Of a stretch of DNA of 64,000 nt, positions 45,148 to 56,758 are shown piece by piece (positions within the stretch are counted from its first letter, which is position 1; each line of letters begins with the position of its first letter). Location: NCBI GenBank assembly GCA_905116865.2, contig CAJHNH020002081.1:49903-113902 (forward strand), in the 5' to 3' direction. The notes below the pieces were generated by a model, which was not told where the DNA came from, ran no database searches, and worked only from the letters and a program-made list of their open reading frames with translations. The DNA comes from Candidula unifasciata. Its lineage: Eukaryota; Mollusca; Gastropoda; Stylommatophora; Geomitridae. The position numbers and the translations under genes were made by a program.

Positions 45148-45689
45148 TGAGAGACGTAAAGAGAGAGAGAGTTAGTAAGGGATAGCGAGTGAGACAGAAA
45201 GAGACTCTTATGTTGCGTTCACATCACATGTCGCTGTACCCAAAGGATCTTCGATGAGTGGGTTAAGTGTATTGCTACAGGATTTTTCCATCAGCCTGAT
45301 TTTATTGTTCTGGTTCCATTTTTGTGAGACAATAATTTGTTGCTTCCTCTCGTTCGTTTGTGAAGACGAAGAGAATATGATAATGTCTTCGTTAGGGTGG
45401 GTTAAGGAGGGTTCTTTTTTTTAAACGGAAAATTTCATGTTTTGGAGAACTTGAGGTTGGTCGAGGGGGTGGGGGAAGTGGGGGGGGGGGGGGTGGTTGT
45501 GAAAATTAGGCGGATGGGGGGGGGGGGCATAATACACGCCACACGGCAAGTGGTGGTTTGATCAACCTCTAAACCTGTCGTTGTAGCGGGAGTTTCTCAT
45601 TACTTGTGTTTTTTGGTAGGTTTAGGTTTAATTCTTCTTAAATCCCGGAAGAGAATGAGGCAGACTGCCATATTTAGATTTGCAGGAAG
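44604..45689. other. GA-rich region, then mixed DNA
   Basis: (CA)n near 44742, purine-rich 44765-44830, (GT)n near 44920, and GAGAGA blocks to 45200 including (GA)n at 45092-45146. G12 at about 45480 and G11 at about 45518 follow. No gene-like frame. Confidence 0.6.
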
Positions 45690-46048
45690 CAGTTGTAGAG
45701 CGTTGACCAGATGTTTGCCTACCGAGCCAAACGCCCTGGGCTCGAATTCTTCTTCTTTCGTTCGCCTGAAATTCCCCGTGTGGTTATGGGTCCACATTGT
45801 GGGGAAAATGAGAATAGACCCACTACCTCCCACAATACGCATGTGCTAAGAGTCGACTAATTGGAGGCTGCCTTTGAAGACAAAGTGCACATGATCAACA
45901 AAGAACAGCCACTGCTCACAAATAGGTCAGTAAAAATGGATGTACACGCAAAACTCAGGCACTGAGGCGAAGCCGAAGTCCAACTGGACAAACAACCAAA
46001 ACGTTCTACCCGAGCTTACAGCCAGTAAACAAAGAAGAAGAAAAGAAA
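45690..46048 (+). mobile_element. Family C copy 5, full length
   Basis: tRNA-like head GCGTTGACCAGATGTTTGCC with CTGGGCTCGAATTC (B box), then CGTGTGGTTATGGGTCCAC, GGGGAAAATGAGAATAGAC, GCTAAGAGTCGACTAATTGG, GTACACGCAAAACTCAGG, GCTTACAGCCAGTAAAC and a short GAAGAAGAAAAG tail. Confidence 0.88.
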
Positions 46049-46439
46049 GGTCATTTCAAATAAGTTGTCTGTATCTGCAATTTCGTCTCTTGTACAGATA
46101 TCGCCACAGATGCGACAAAACTAACCTTTTACATGCTTTACATACGAGGTCACTGATAGCCAGACTGCCCAAAACAAAGAACGCATCATACGTTCATAGG
46201 TTCATACCTGGAAGCCCAATGAACGCATAATATGCCGATTTTAGTCTCTCTTCACTACCCATTGGGTCTGTGATGCTAAAACCCCTGGGACTCAAAGAGA
46301 TAAAAATTGCGAGTCACTGCCTGTATTTATCACTTTTGCAGTGTAGATAGGTAGGTCTTTAAACCCGAGGATATAGAGCCGCAAGGCTAGTGCTGCCACC
46401 AAGGACTGTGCAGGTGATGATTTTATTGTTGCCGTCGAT
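46049..46439. other. No recognised feature
   Basis: Mixed sequence. Confidence 0.5.
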
Positions 46440-46525
46440 TTAAAAATACGGCCTTACAGTGGACTCGAAGCGGGGTCTACACATTAGAGCCCAGCGTTCT
46501 TAACCACTTGGCCACCCGCACCTTT
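46440..46525 (-). mobile_element. tRNA-like head, minus strand
   Basis: Minus: GGTGGCCAAGTGGTTAAG (strong A box), then CCGCTTCGAGTCCAC (B box) at tRNA spacing. The acceptor stem is not convincing, so a SINE head or tRNA pseudogene is likelier than a working tRNA gene. Confidence 0.6.
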
Positions 46526-46564
46526 AAATCTGAAGGCGAATGTTTGTAATCACACCGAACCTTC

Positions 46565-46740
46565 CCTATGTCTAAAATCTGGTAGCACAGTTGCTAAAGC
46601 TTACCTGCCAACCAGAAAGTCTTTGATTCGTACTCTGGTTGAAAAATATTCTAGTGATTGATGTAAAGCTCCGAAATCTACCCAGGATAAAATGGGTAAC
46701 AGGAACTATAGAGGGAGCTAACAGTTATTGGCGTAACGCT
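46565..46740 (+). mobile_element. tRNA-headed SINE
   Basis: CTGGTAGCACAGTTGCTAAAG (A box), TTTGATTCGTACTCTGG (B box), then CTACCCAGGATAAAATGGG, a phrase resembling the GGTAATGGGTACC of the SINE at 31025. Confidence 0.6.
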
Positions 46741-47214
46741 AACGTTCTTTAAATGGTGTTCCGTAAAATTGCGTTCCGTTAAATTGTGTACTGTCAAGTT
46801 GTGTGCCGTTTACACAATCAAGGTTGACCACAGAGTACCCGTTGGTGTGTTTGGAAATATTACCTGGTGAGAATCCAGTCTCTTTCGCCATGCCAGTCTA
46901 GTATGACTGTCTGAAAACCACCAAAGGTGTTAAACGCTTAGACACCGTCCGCCACTGGAATCGAACCCCGGTGCTCAAAGACTATGAAACTGTTAAAAGT
47001 ATTTTCTAAATCAAAACCAGAGAGCCCCATAGTTCTGACTGCATCACCCACTGTATGAAGATCGGGGGGCTGCACAGTTATTGATCTGGAACCACATACG
47101 AGATGCCCCAGTTCTTGAAAGAAATAGTGTGCCTAACGTACCAGGTCATTGCGTTGGTAGCTGTGCTAGCGAACACACAAAAAATCTAGCCTGCTCCAAA
47201 TGCAGTAGTTAAAC
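46741..47214. other. Short tandem motif, then mixed DNA
   Basis: TTGxGTxCCGTxAAA recurs about four times at 46755-46815 with period 15-16. GGGGTTCGATTCCAGTGG (minus, near 46963) resembles a B box without an A box. Nothing else. Confidence 0.5.
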
Positions 47215-47400
47215 GTTAAAGTTAAGAGACTGGGCTCTTGTCGTAACGAATGGCCTCTCTTGCCACTTGCCAAGATCATCACACAAAGCAAAAAACTCCG
47301 TAGCTCCATCAACGATCCTCAAAGATCTTCCTAAAACTATACTCGTGAACTGAAAGACGCGCCGTAAAACGAACCCGCCCCATTCATTTCGTGAGGCAAA
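47215..47400 (-). repeat. Family I copy 2
   Basis: AACTCCGTAGCTCCATCAAC and CGTGAACTGAAAGACGCG align with 49230-49390. The minus translation (SLRIVDGATEFFALCDDLGK) parallels the 48230 copy. Confidence 0.55.
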
Positions 47401-47849
47401 CCCCTTGACCACTTCATGACAAAGACCCCGCTGAATGCCACAGACACCAACCGGAGCCTTGCTTGGTGATTATAGTCTTAAACAGGGCCATTGTCCAGCG
47501 AATACGACTCCCCTACAATTTTCAGACATGTAATGAGAGAATGTCCGGCACTGCCTCCCGTAAAAAAATAGATGGGACAGAGTCCTTGCGGCTGAAACTG
47601 CTGCGAACAAAAGTCACTGAACATAGGGGGAGACAAAATCTCCTGGGATCCCTTAATTAAGACACTGCTCGCGAGCACAGTTCTCTGCTACAGGGAAATG
47701 CAGTCTTTGTGGTGGAATCTGCCACAGCAAATTAGTTTCCTATGCTGTCACCATTGCTAATTATGGGAAGAAGTTCATTCTTCAGCAGAACTACATGTTT
47801 TTCTATTTCTTCTGGAAGTGATTTTAAACCACTGTAGCTAGGAGCCGAT
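47401..47849. other. No recognised feature
   Basis: Mixed sequence; small open frames only. Confidence 0.4.
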
Positions 47850-48110
47850 GAGCGGCTGGCAGAGTTGTTAGAACACTGGGCTCTCAAGCGGGAGAACCGG
47901 GTTCGAATCCTCGGTAATGCTGGGGATTTTTCTGTCAGGGGCAAACAAAAATCCTGACCTACACAGTCGTGGCGACAGCACTAGCCATGCAGACGTAATT
48001 CCTCTGGCTACTGCCCCCTCCCCCACTCCCCGCCTATACCCCAAAAGTGGTATAATAAAGGAAGTTATTGTCAGTTTTATAGGCAGTAGTTATGAGCCTG
48101 GTTAATTCAT
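47850..48110 (+). mobile_element. tRNA-headed SINE
   Basis: GGCTGGCAGAGTTGTTAGAA (A box) and CCGGGTTCGAATCCTC (B box at 47899-47910) at normal spacing, followed by a body with CAAACAAAAATCCTGACC and CTGCCCCCTCCCCC. End not sharply defined. No second copy here. Confidence 0.7.
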
Positions 48111-48229
48111 TGGTTAGCAAGCAGCGATTTTTTAAATGAAAAACATTGCCATTACTCTGAGAGAATCAACATAATAACATTCGTAGATATTGGTTTATGA
48201 AAGACACAAAGACACAACCAAACGTTATC

Positions 48230-48470
48230 GTTGTGTGCTCTGCCGTTTGGTATGGTAGATGATGCTAAAGAGCCTTCCTGCCAAAGCCAGTTGCCTTGTG
48301 CTCTAAAAGTCTGGAATAGTTTGTCAGACGGGGTCATTCGTTTCACGAGTTCAGTTTTTACAAATTCCTCAAAAGGAGGCGGTCGTCGAAATTGGGGAGT
48401 TCGTACTTTATGCGACACTCTCAGTAAGCAGATAGCCATTCTGCGGCCTCGTCCAAAGAAGTCATTTGTC
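48230..48470 (+). repeat. Family I copy 3
   Basis: Plus frame ALKVWNSLSDGVIRFTSS then GVRTLCDTLSKQIAIL. The VWNSLxxxVR pattern resembles the very end of some reverse-transcriptase ORFs, so family I may be a LINE 3' region; this is a weak inference. Confidence 0.5.
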
Positions 48471-48498
48471 TAGATTTTAAACTAATAAACTTGAGATG

Positions 48499-48724
48499 TC
48501 GGCGTCTGTGGCTTAAGTGTTATGAACGCGCTTCGTAATCCCGAGGTGCCGGGTTTAACCCCACCTGCGGGCCTTGCGCTGCGTTGGTTCTGACATTGGT
48601 ATCGAGAAGCCGACCGTCCAGGGAGCAATGACAAACTACTGGATGTAAATTTGCCTAGAAAGACCACAACAGCCAGAAAATGTTGCGGTTTGTTCTGCAA
48701 CGTCCTGTAAAGGATACGCAACTT
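48499..48724 (+). mobile_element. SINE-A copy 7
   Basis: Head GGCGTCTGTGGCTTAAGTG, B-box side GCCGGGTTTAACCCCACC, body GAAGCCGACCGTCCAGGGAG, end GTCCTGTAAAGGATACGCAA. No clear target duplication. Confidence 0.9.
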
Positions 48725-49229
48725 AAAAAAAACGTGAAAACGTTTAGGGTCTTTTCATAGCGAAGGGAACGAGATTCCCGCTATGACACAGGGTACAATC
48801 TTTGAAAGATCCACAAACGGAATTCCTCACTAACTGAAAATGTGCAGATTGGCTGCCTCTCACAACAGCAGTCCCTTGGTGCGATCTGGTGTCAAATATT
48901 CGCTGTGTTTGCTTGACTAGCCGAGATGTGAAAATGCGTCACAAGTCGGATAGTAAACTGTGTGTGAGATTATCCGATCAAACAACCGAAGCCATCAATC
49001 CACTGACCGGGAGAAGAGCAAGAAGGACATTTGGTCAGCAGGGAGATTGTCGGCAATCTTGACTACAAGGTTCTCAGTGCAATGTGAGGACATTTCTGGT
49101 CCAGATGAATGCGTCAGCACATTGACGGAGTCAAAAAGAAATCTTGAAAGATAAGGTTAAATTTTAAGTCAGGAGGATCGACTTCATTGCATTAGATGTT
49201 ATCCCAGATGGCTCGACACATCTCAGCAG
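48725..49229. other. No recognised feature
   Basis: Mixed sequence. Confidence 0.5.
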
Positions 49230-49390
49230 AACGTCAAGCCGCCTGCCTGTGACAGTGTCGTACAAAGCACGAACTCGTAGCTCCGGCAAGGATCCCTTGG
49301 GGTCTCCGTAAAAACTACATCATGAACTGAAAGGAGCAGCAGTGAAAAAACAACCCACTACCTGAACCATTTGGCGCCGGCGATCTCCAT
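49230..49390 (-). repeat. Family I copy 4
   Basis: CACGAACTCGTAGCTCCGGC, CATGAACTGAAAGGAGCAGC. The minus strand matches the plus strand of 22520-22690. Confidence 0.6.
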
Positions 49391-49489
49391 AGAAGACAGA
49401 AGTGGACAGACGGGGGACTCCGCTGTCGTGACAACAAAACGTAGGGTCTGGCTGTGATGTCAACACATGTATATGTGTGATATGGCAGT

Positions 49490-49600
49490 CGAAGGAACCC
49501 AGTGGCCAGATGCTTGCGAGCAGGTCTGCGTGTCTTGGGTCCGAGTCCTGATCGATGCGAATTTTTTTAAAGGAAAATTTATTCTAAACCAGGAAATGTC
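49490..49600 (+). mobile_element. tRNA-like SINE head
   Basis: GAACCCAGTGGCCAGATGC (A box) and CTTGGGTCCGAGTCCTG (B box), then T-rich sequence. Confidence 0.5.
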
Positions 49601-50237
49601 CTAAAAAGCAAAGGCGGCTTGCTTAATACTGACGTCATAAGCCTTAAAAGAATAATAACAATACGAAAAACAACAACAGCAAGAACACCAACAAGCAGCA
49701 AATGAAGAAGCAGTTGCATCAGCGGCAGCAGAAGAAAAGAAAAAGAAGAAGAAGAGGATGAAGAAGAAGAACAACAAAAGCAACAACATTAACAACAAAA
49801 CACAACCCCAACCACTAGCCCACTTCCTGATACCGATTCTTGTGACAAACCCCGAGCTGTACGGCTGAACTACCAAGCGTAACATTCCCGCAGCCGTTCC
49901 GAATGCCAGCAGTCGTTAAATCAGACGGCACGTGCCGCTTACCAACTCTGTTCTGAACCACTTAATGGATCAACAGGGACTCGGGCCAGGCAGATGGGGC
50001 GCAGATTTGATGCGTCCTCACGTTTTTGTCGTTCACGCCAAACGCTTTATGCTAATGAGGGTCGGGCTTTCAGACAATGAACCAGGTACAATGCCTCTTA
50101 AGAGAGAATGATTTACTTTGAAGTTAAGCAGTTTAGAATTTTGCACCGGGCACTTCAAAGACACTTTAAGCGGCCGTTTAATATTCGATTCAAAGTGAAT
50201 AGTATACAGGAGATTAAAAAATATATTTTGCAGCTAG
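49601..50237. other. Degenerate AAC/AAG triplets, then mixed DNA
   Basis: 49640-49800 is A-rich with AAC and AAG triplets. The rest is unremarkable. Confidence 0.5.
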
Positions 50238-50248
50238 TATGACCTTGG

Positions 50249-50523
50249 TAGTCGCCGTGGCGGAGCGGCTAGACGCTCGCCGCGGATAGGAAGGTCGTGG
50301 GTTCGCTTCCTTCCGACTTAAAAAATGACCTTGGCTCCCAGGTCGACCCAGCCTTGAGTGAGTACAGGGTTCAGTCCCGTGAAGTAAAGACGGTCGGCGT
50401 GATGCTGACCATATCGCCCATCTTGTGCCGATTGGTCCATAAAAGTGTAGGTCTAGCCTCATATGCCCTATACGCCTAAGTCTAAAGGCATGGAAAAGGG
50501 TCCTTTACTTTCTTTTTACTTAC
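50249..50523 (+). mobile_element. SINE-B copy 7, full length
   Basis: GTCGCCGTGGCGGAGCGGC (A box), GGTCGTGGGTTCGCTTCC (B box), CCCAGGTCGACCCAGCC, GACGGTCGGCGTGATGCTG, end GGAAAAGGGTCCTTTACTTT. Flanks TATGACCTTGG (50238-50248) and TATGACTTTGG (50524-50534) match 10 of 11, an aged target duplication. Best reference copy for this family here. Confidence 0.93.
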
Positions 50524-50534
50524 TATGACTTTGG

Positions 50535-50905
50535 CCTCAGTGGCGGAGTGGTTAAGCTTTTCTTCTAGAGGTCTGAAGCTTGTGAGTTCAGCTTTAGGCT
50601 CTCCTCAAAACTTATTAGTGTTTGTGTTTAAGAATCTGGTGGGATCTTTCCTGCATATGCGGAATAGGCCCACTGCCCCTAGCAATCATGTCGTAAGAGT
50701 CGACTGGTTTCGGATGTTTAGAGACCAGGACTAACAGTCTGTGTACAAATAAGCTAGATCTGTAAAACAGATGTACAGGTAAAACTCAGGTTCTGGAATA
50801 AAAATGAAGTCTAGAAGTGGACGAACAAACAGAACTTTCCAACAAAGCTTGCAGCCGGTGAAAGCTGAGAAAAAGATGAAGACAAATATAACGCCTCCAG
50901 CGTGA
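50535..50905 (+). mobile_element. Family C copy 6
   Basis: Starts just after SINE-B copy 7. Head AGTGGCGGAGTGGTTAAGC, then GCATATGCGGAATAGGCCC, GTCGTAAGAGTCGACTGG, CTAGATCTGTAAAACAG, TAGAAGTGGACGAACAAAC, CTTGCAGCCGGTGAAAGC, and a degenerate GAAAAAGATGAAG tail. Confidence 0.88.
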
Positions 50906-51360
50906 CAGAACGACACAGAACCATAGCCCTAGAAAGCAAGCAATGTAGTCACTCCCGCACGTCACCTTGTCACCTTTGACATTTCAGATAATGGAGGACA
51001 TGAATGTCAGAACTCTGAAGATAGGCATGATAAATCTACACCCTGGGGTAGGCGAATTAGGAGGACATCGATTCGTGTTTTGATTATCCCTTCCGTTATT
51101 GGGCTGATAGACAGGGGCAACTACTACCGGTGCAGCAAGGAAAGGTTAAATATAAGGAAGTGCAGGTAATGCGCTGCCGTCTTTACATAAGTGAGGTGAC
51201 TAGGGGTCGATTTGCCGCGCGCTGCTGGAGAAATTAAACACAACAAAACTGGAGAATATTAAGGAGACACGGAACTTTGAAGAAAATAGCGACGAGGGGA
51301 GGGTAGGGCTGCGAAAAGGGGAGGGAAATGGAAGAGGAGAGGGAAGGATGATGGAGAATA
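50906..51360. other. No recognised feature
   Basis: Mixed sequence becoming purine-rich toward 51360. Confidence 0.5.
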
Positions 51361-51744
<384 letters not shown>

Positions 51745-51765
51745 AAAATGGAAATGAACTTTATT

Positions 51766-51890
51766 TCCAAAGGGTTGCAAAATGGGGCACACAGACCAGT
51801 TTTACATTCGGTTCTTTCAAGCACTTACGTTTTATACGACAGTTGTATTTATTATATCAAGCCTATGACGTTCAGATATCAAAACTCATG
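51766..51890 (+). repeat. Family F copy 2
   Basis: TTTACATTCGGTTCTTTC, GACAGTTGTATTTATTAT and AAGCCTATGACG align with 17830-17945. It abuts the GAA end of the trinucleotide tract. Confidence 0.6.
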
Positions 51891-52140
51891 GTATGGTAGG
51901 CGAAAATACACAAGCATGAATAGCAAGATGCTTACCTTCACAGAAGTTAACGATGGATGATTACGATGACAACGGTTATTGTGAATATAACAACGATAAA
52001 AAAGACGGTGACGATGATAACAGTGATGGTTATAATTATGGTGGAGAAAAAAAAATACATCAAGGATAATGAGTTACAGTGACAGATTACAGTGTGGTTT
52101 TGATTTCAGGTCACAAACACGCTGCTGTGTACCTGGGAAT
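51891..52140. other. No recognised feature
   Basis: AT-leaning with degenerate GAT triplets near 51950-52040. Confidence 0.5.
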
Positions 52141-52513
52141 CAAAGTTGTACTAGCCACGACCGTCAGCAGCATGTCCCGTCAGCTGGAGCCGAAACAAAG
52201 TTGTACTAGCCACGAACGGCTTCAGCTGACGGGCCGTGCTGCTGACGTCACCGGGTCAGGCTTACGATGCGTTAATGCAGCGGTCCTCAAACTGGGTGCC
52301 GTGAGCGTATCCCCCGGTTGCCGCAGCAATAGTCAAGAAAAGTCGGCTAAATATTGTGAAATGATTAGAAAGGGCCTGTAGATACTTGAAGGTTAAAATG
52401 TAAGTTGTCTCCATCGTCACTGTCGAGGTTTGTTTATTTCTTGTTTGAGAACGCATAACGCATCGTTAGCCCGACCCGGTGACGTCAGCATCACGGCCTG
52501 TCAGTTGGAGCCG
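52141..52513. mobile_element. Compound inverted-repeat element
   Basis: Arms 52217-52274 and 52456-52513 are 58 bp each and match at 52 of 58 positions when one is reversed. A third partial arm (52163-52192) matches 27 of 30 in reverse. An exact 20-bp direct repeat CAAAGTTGTACTAGCCACGA lies at 52141-52160 and 52196-52215. Between the main arms, CAGCGGTCCTCAAACTGGG (52278) is a hAT-like terminus without its partner end. Confidence 0.8.
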
Positions 52514-52560
52514 GTCGTGTACCATTAAAAGTGTATGCTTCGACTGTCGGTCTAGGAATA

Positions 52561-52804
52561 ATATTTAAAAAAAAGTAAAGGACCCTTTTCCACGCCTTTG
52601 GGCACATAGGGCTAGACCTAGATTTTTTGACCAATCGGCACAAGATGGGTGATGTAGTCAGCATTACGCCGCTGGCCTTTACTTCCCGGGACTGCAACCG
52701 GTACTCACTCAAGGCTGGGTCGACCTGGGAGCCGAGGTCATATTTTTAAAAAGCCCGGCTCCGTCAGGGAGCGAACCCACGATCTTCCGATCCGCGGCGA
52801 CAAC
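52561..52804 (-). mobile_element. SINE-B copy 8, head truncated
   Basis: TAAAGGACCCTTTTCCACGC, GCCTTTACTTCCCGGGAC, GCGAACCCACGATCTTCCG; the A-box part of the head is missing. Flanked by CTAGGAATA at 52552-52560 and 52805-52813, a 9-bp target duplication, so the truncated form itself inserted. Confidence 0.88.
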
Positions 52805-52813
52805 CTAGGAATA

Positions 52814-53005
52814 GTGTACGGCTTCGTATCTAGGAAGCATATTTACGCAGTATGGAAGACAAGACATGGATGGAGAGATAAGGGCCCCCGACAGCCCAGA
52901 AAATACTTGGTGTTCCCACATGGAAAGAAAAAGGCCCAAAACAGAGAGTTTGAGCGGAGGTGATATCTCCCAGAAATTTGAACTTCAAAGGTTTGGGAAA
53001 TTGCT
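52814..53005. other. Short unrecognised segment
   Basis: Mixed sequence between SINE-B and the purine tract; no match to a known family tail. Confidence 0.5.
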
Positions 53006-53162
53006 GAAGAAGAAGAAAAGAAGAAAAGAAGAAGAAGAAGAAGAAGAACCCGAAGAAGAAGAAGGAAAAGAAGAAGAAGAAGAAAAAGGGAAAGAAGAAG
53101 AAGAAAAAGGGAAAGAAGAAGAAGAAGAAAAAAGAAAGAAGCAAAAAGAAGAAGAAAAAAAG

Positions 53163-53193
<31 letters not shown>

Positions 53194-53379
53194 AGCAAAA
53201 AGAAAAGAAGAAGAAGAAGGGAAGAAGAAAAGAAAGAAGAAGAAAAGGGAAAAGAAGAAGAAGAAGAAAAGAAGAAAAAAGAAGGAAGAAAAGAGAAGAA
53301 AAAGAAAAGAAAAGAAAAAGGGAAAGAAGAAGCAGAAAGAAGAAGAAGAAAAAAGAGAAGAAGAAAAAGGGAAGAAAAG

Positions 53380-53424
<45 letters not shown>

Positions 53425-56400
53425 AAAAAAGAAGAAGAAAAAGAAGAAAAAGGGAAGAAAAGAAGAAGAAGAAGAAAAAGAAAAAGGGAAAGAAGAAGAA
53501 GAAAAGAAGCGAAAAGAAGAAGAGAAGAAGAAGAAAAAGAAGAAAAGAAAAAAAAAGGGAAGAAGAAAAAAGAAGAAAAAGAAGAAGAAGAAGAAGAAAA
53601 GGGAAGAAAAAGAAAAGGGAAGAAGAAGAAAAGAAGAAAAAGAAGAAAAAGAAAAAGAAGAAGAAAAAGAAGAAGAAGAAAAGAAGAAGAAGAAAGAAGA
53701 AGAAGAAGAAGAAGAAGAAGAAAGAAGAAAAGAAGAAAAAGGGAAAAGAAGAAGAAGAAGAAAAGAAGAAGAAGAAAAAGGGAAGAGAAGAAAAAGAAGA
53801 AGAAGAAAAAAAGGAAAGAAAAAGAAGAAGAAGAAAAGAAAAAAGAAGAAGAAGAAGAAAAAAGAAGAAAGAAAAAAGAAAGAAGAAGAAAAAGAAGAAG
53901 AAAAGAAGAAAAGAAGAAAAAGAAGAAGAAGAAGAAAAGAAGAAGAAGAAAGAAAAAGAAAGAAGAAGAAAGAAAAAAAGAAGAAGAAGAAGAAGAAGAA
54001 GAAGAAGAAAAAGGGAAAGAAGAAGAAAAGGGAAGAAGAAAAAAAAGAAGAGAAAAAGGGAAGGAAGAAGAAGAAGAAGAAGAAGAAGAAGAAGAGAAGA
54101 AAAAAGAAGAAAAAGGAAGAAAAAGGGAAAGAAGAAGAAGAGAAGAAGAAAAAGGAAAAAGAAGAAAAAGAAGAAGAAGAAGAAGAAGAAAAAGGGAAGA
54201 AGAAAAAAAGAAGAAAAAAGAAGAAGAAGAAAAAGAAGAAGAAAAGAAGAAGAAAAAGGGAAGAGAAAAAGAAAAGAAAGAAGAAGAAGAAGAAAGGAAG
54301 AAAGAAGAAGAAAAAGGGAAAGAAGAAGAAGAAAAAGAAGAAGAAGAAAAAGGGAAGGGAAGAAAAAAGAAAAAGAGAAAAAGAAGAAGAAGAAGAAAAG
54401 AAGAAGAAGAAGAAGAAGGAAGAAGAAGAAGAAGAAGAAAAAAAGGGAAAGAAAAAGAAGGAAAAAGGGAAAAAGAAGAAGAAGAAGAAGAAGAAAAAGA
54501 AAAAAGAAGAAAAAAAGAAAAAGGGAAAAAGGAAGAAAAAGAAGAAGAAGAGAAGAAGAAGAAAAAAGAAAAAGAAGAAGAAGAAAAAGGGAAAGAAGAA
54601 GAAAAGAAGAAGAAGAAGAAGAAGAAAGAAAAAGGGAGAAGAAGAAGAAGAAAAGAAGAAGAAGAAGAAAAAGAAAAAAGGAAAAAGAAGAAGAGAGAAA
54701 AAGGGAAGAAAAAGAAGAAGAAAAGAAGAAGAAGAAGAAAAAGAAGAAAAAAGAAAAAGGGGAAAAAAGAAAAGAAGAAGAAGAAGCAAAAAAGGAAGAA
54801 GAAAAAGAAGAAAAAGAAGAAGAAGAAAAAAGAGAAGGAAAAAGAAAGAAGAAAAAGAAGAAGAAAGAAAAGAAGAAGAAGAAAAAGAAAAAAAAGGGAA
54901 AAAAGAAGAAAAGAAAAAGAAAAAGGGAAGAAAAAGGGAAAAAGGGAAAAGAAAAAGAAAAAGAAGAAGAAAAGAAGAAAAAAGAAGAAAAAGGGGGGAA
55001 GGGGAAGAAAAAGAAGAAGAAAAAGGAAGAAGAAGAAAAAAGGGGGAAGAAGAAAGAAGAAAAGAAGAAGAAGAAAAAAAAAGAAAAAGGGAAGAAAAAG
55101 AAGAAGAAGAAGAAAAAGAAGAAGAAGAAGAAAAGGGAAAAAGGGAAGAAGAAGAAAAAGAAGAAGAAGAAAAAGGGAAGAAGAAGAAAAAAAGAAGAAG
55201 AAGAAAAAGGGAAAGAAGAAGAAGAAGAAAAAGAAGAAAAAGAAGAAAGAAGAAAAAGAAGAAGAAGAAGAAGAAAAAGAAGAAGAAGAAAAAAAAGAAG
55301 AAGAAAAAAAAAAAAAAAAAAAAAAAAAGGGGGAAGAAGAAAAAGGGAAGGAAGGGAAGAAGAGAAGAAGAAGAAAAAAGAAGAAGAAGAAAAATAAGAA
55401 AAAGAAGAAGAAAGAAAGAAGAAAAGAAGAAAGAAGAAGAAAAGAAGAAAAAAAGAAGAAGAAGAAGAAAAAAAGGAAGAAAAAGAAGAAAAAGGGAAAA
55501 AAAAAGAAGAAGAAAAAGAAGAAAAAGGGAAGAAGAAGAAGAAGAAGAAAAAGAAAAAGGGAAGAAAAAGGGAAGAAGAAGAAAAAGAAGAAGAAGAAGA
55601 AGAAAGAAGAAAAAGGGAAAAAGAAAAAAAGAAAAAGAAGAAGAAGGAAGAAGAAAAAGAAAAGAAAAAGAAGAAGAAGAAAAGAAAAGAAAAGGAAGAA
55701 AAAGAAGAAGAAGAAAAAGAAGAAAAGAAGAAGAAGGGGGGAAAGAAAAAAAAGAAGAAGAGAAGAAGGGAAAAGAAGAATAAGAAAAAGAAGAAGAAAG
55801 AAGAAAAAGAAAAAGGGAAAAAGAAGAAAAGAAGAAAAAAGAAAAGGGAAGAAGAAGAAAAAAGGGAAGAAAAAGAAGAAGAAAAGAAGAAGAAGAAGAA
55901 AAGAAGAAAAAAGAAAAAAGAAGAAGAAGAAGAAGAAGAAGAAAAAAAGAAGAAGAAGAAGAAGAAAAGAAAAAGGGAAAAAGAAAAAGAAGAAGAAGAA
56001 GAAAAAAAGAAGAAGAAGAAAAAAGAAAAAAAGGGGAAGAGAAGAGAAGAAGAAGAAGAAGAAAAGAAGAAAAAGAAGAAGAAGAAGAAGAAGAAGAAGA
56101 AGAAGAAGAAGAAGAAGAAAAAAGAAGAAGAAAAAGGGAAAAAGAAGAAGAAGAAGAAGAAGAAGAAAAAAAGAAAAAGGGAAGAAGAAAAGGGAAGAGA
56201 AGAAGAAGAAGAAAAAAGGGGAAGAAAAGAAGAAGAAGAAAAAGAAAAAGGGAAGAAGAAAGAAAAAGAAGAAAGAAGAAAAGAAGAAGAAGAAGAAAGA
56301 AGAAAAAGAAAAAGAAGAAAAAAAGAAAAAGAAAAAGAAAAAAGAAGAAAAAAGAAGAAAAGAAGAAGAAGAAGAAGAAGAAGAAGAAGAAGGAAAAGAA

Positions 56401-56758
56401 GAAGAAGAAGAAGAAAGAAAAAGAAGAAGAAGAAAAGAAGAAAAAAGAAGAAAAAAGAAAAAGAAAGAAGAAAAAGAAGAAGAAAAAAGAAGAAGAGAGA
56501 AAAAGAAAAAAGAAGAAGAAGAAAAGAAAAAGAAGAAGAAGAAGAAGAAAAAGAAAAGAAAAAAGGAAGAAGAAGAAAAGAAGAAAAAAGAAGAAGAAGA
56601 AGAAAAAGAAGAAGAAGAAGAAGAAGAAGAAGAAAAAGAATAAAGAAAAAGAGAAGAAGAAGGAAGAAAAAGAAAAGAAAAAGGGGAAGAAAAGAAGAAG
56701 AAGAAGAAAAGAAAAAGGAAAAAGGAAAAAAGAAAAAGGGAAAGAAGAAGAAGAAAAA
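53006..56758 (+). repeat. 3.75-kb homopurine tract, GAA-based
   Basis: A and G only, except about 11 pyrimidines that I could count (CCC at 53049-53051, single C in GAAGC words, single T in AATAAG words). Made of GAAGAA runs broken by A runs and GGG (AAAAAGGGAAAG). Frames of 1,339 minus codons (Phe/Ser/Leu) and 843 plus codons (Lys/Glu/Arg) are by-products. Mirror-like purine strands can form triplex DNA. The irregular AAAAAGGG words could also reflect consensus errors in a collapsed or poorly read GAA tract. Confidence 0.97.

Noticed and set aside
46440..46525. Functional tRNA gene on the minus strand
   Set aside because: A and B boxes are good but acceptor and anticodon arms do not pair convincingly by eye, and the region is full of tRNA-derived SINEs.
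48231..48473. Real reverse-transcriptase end from VWNSLSDGV
   Set aside because: Only one short motif fits and no other reverse-transcriptase block is nearby; kept as family I with a weak note.
52278..52390. Complete hAT-like element starting CAGCGGTCCTCAAACTGG
   Set aside because: No matching opposite terminus was found within the following kilobase, so only one end is reported.
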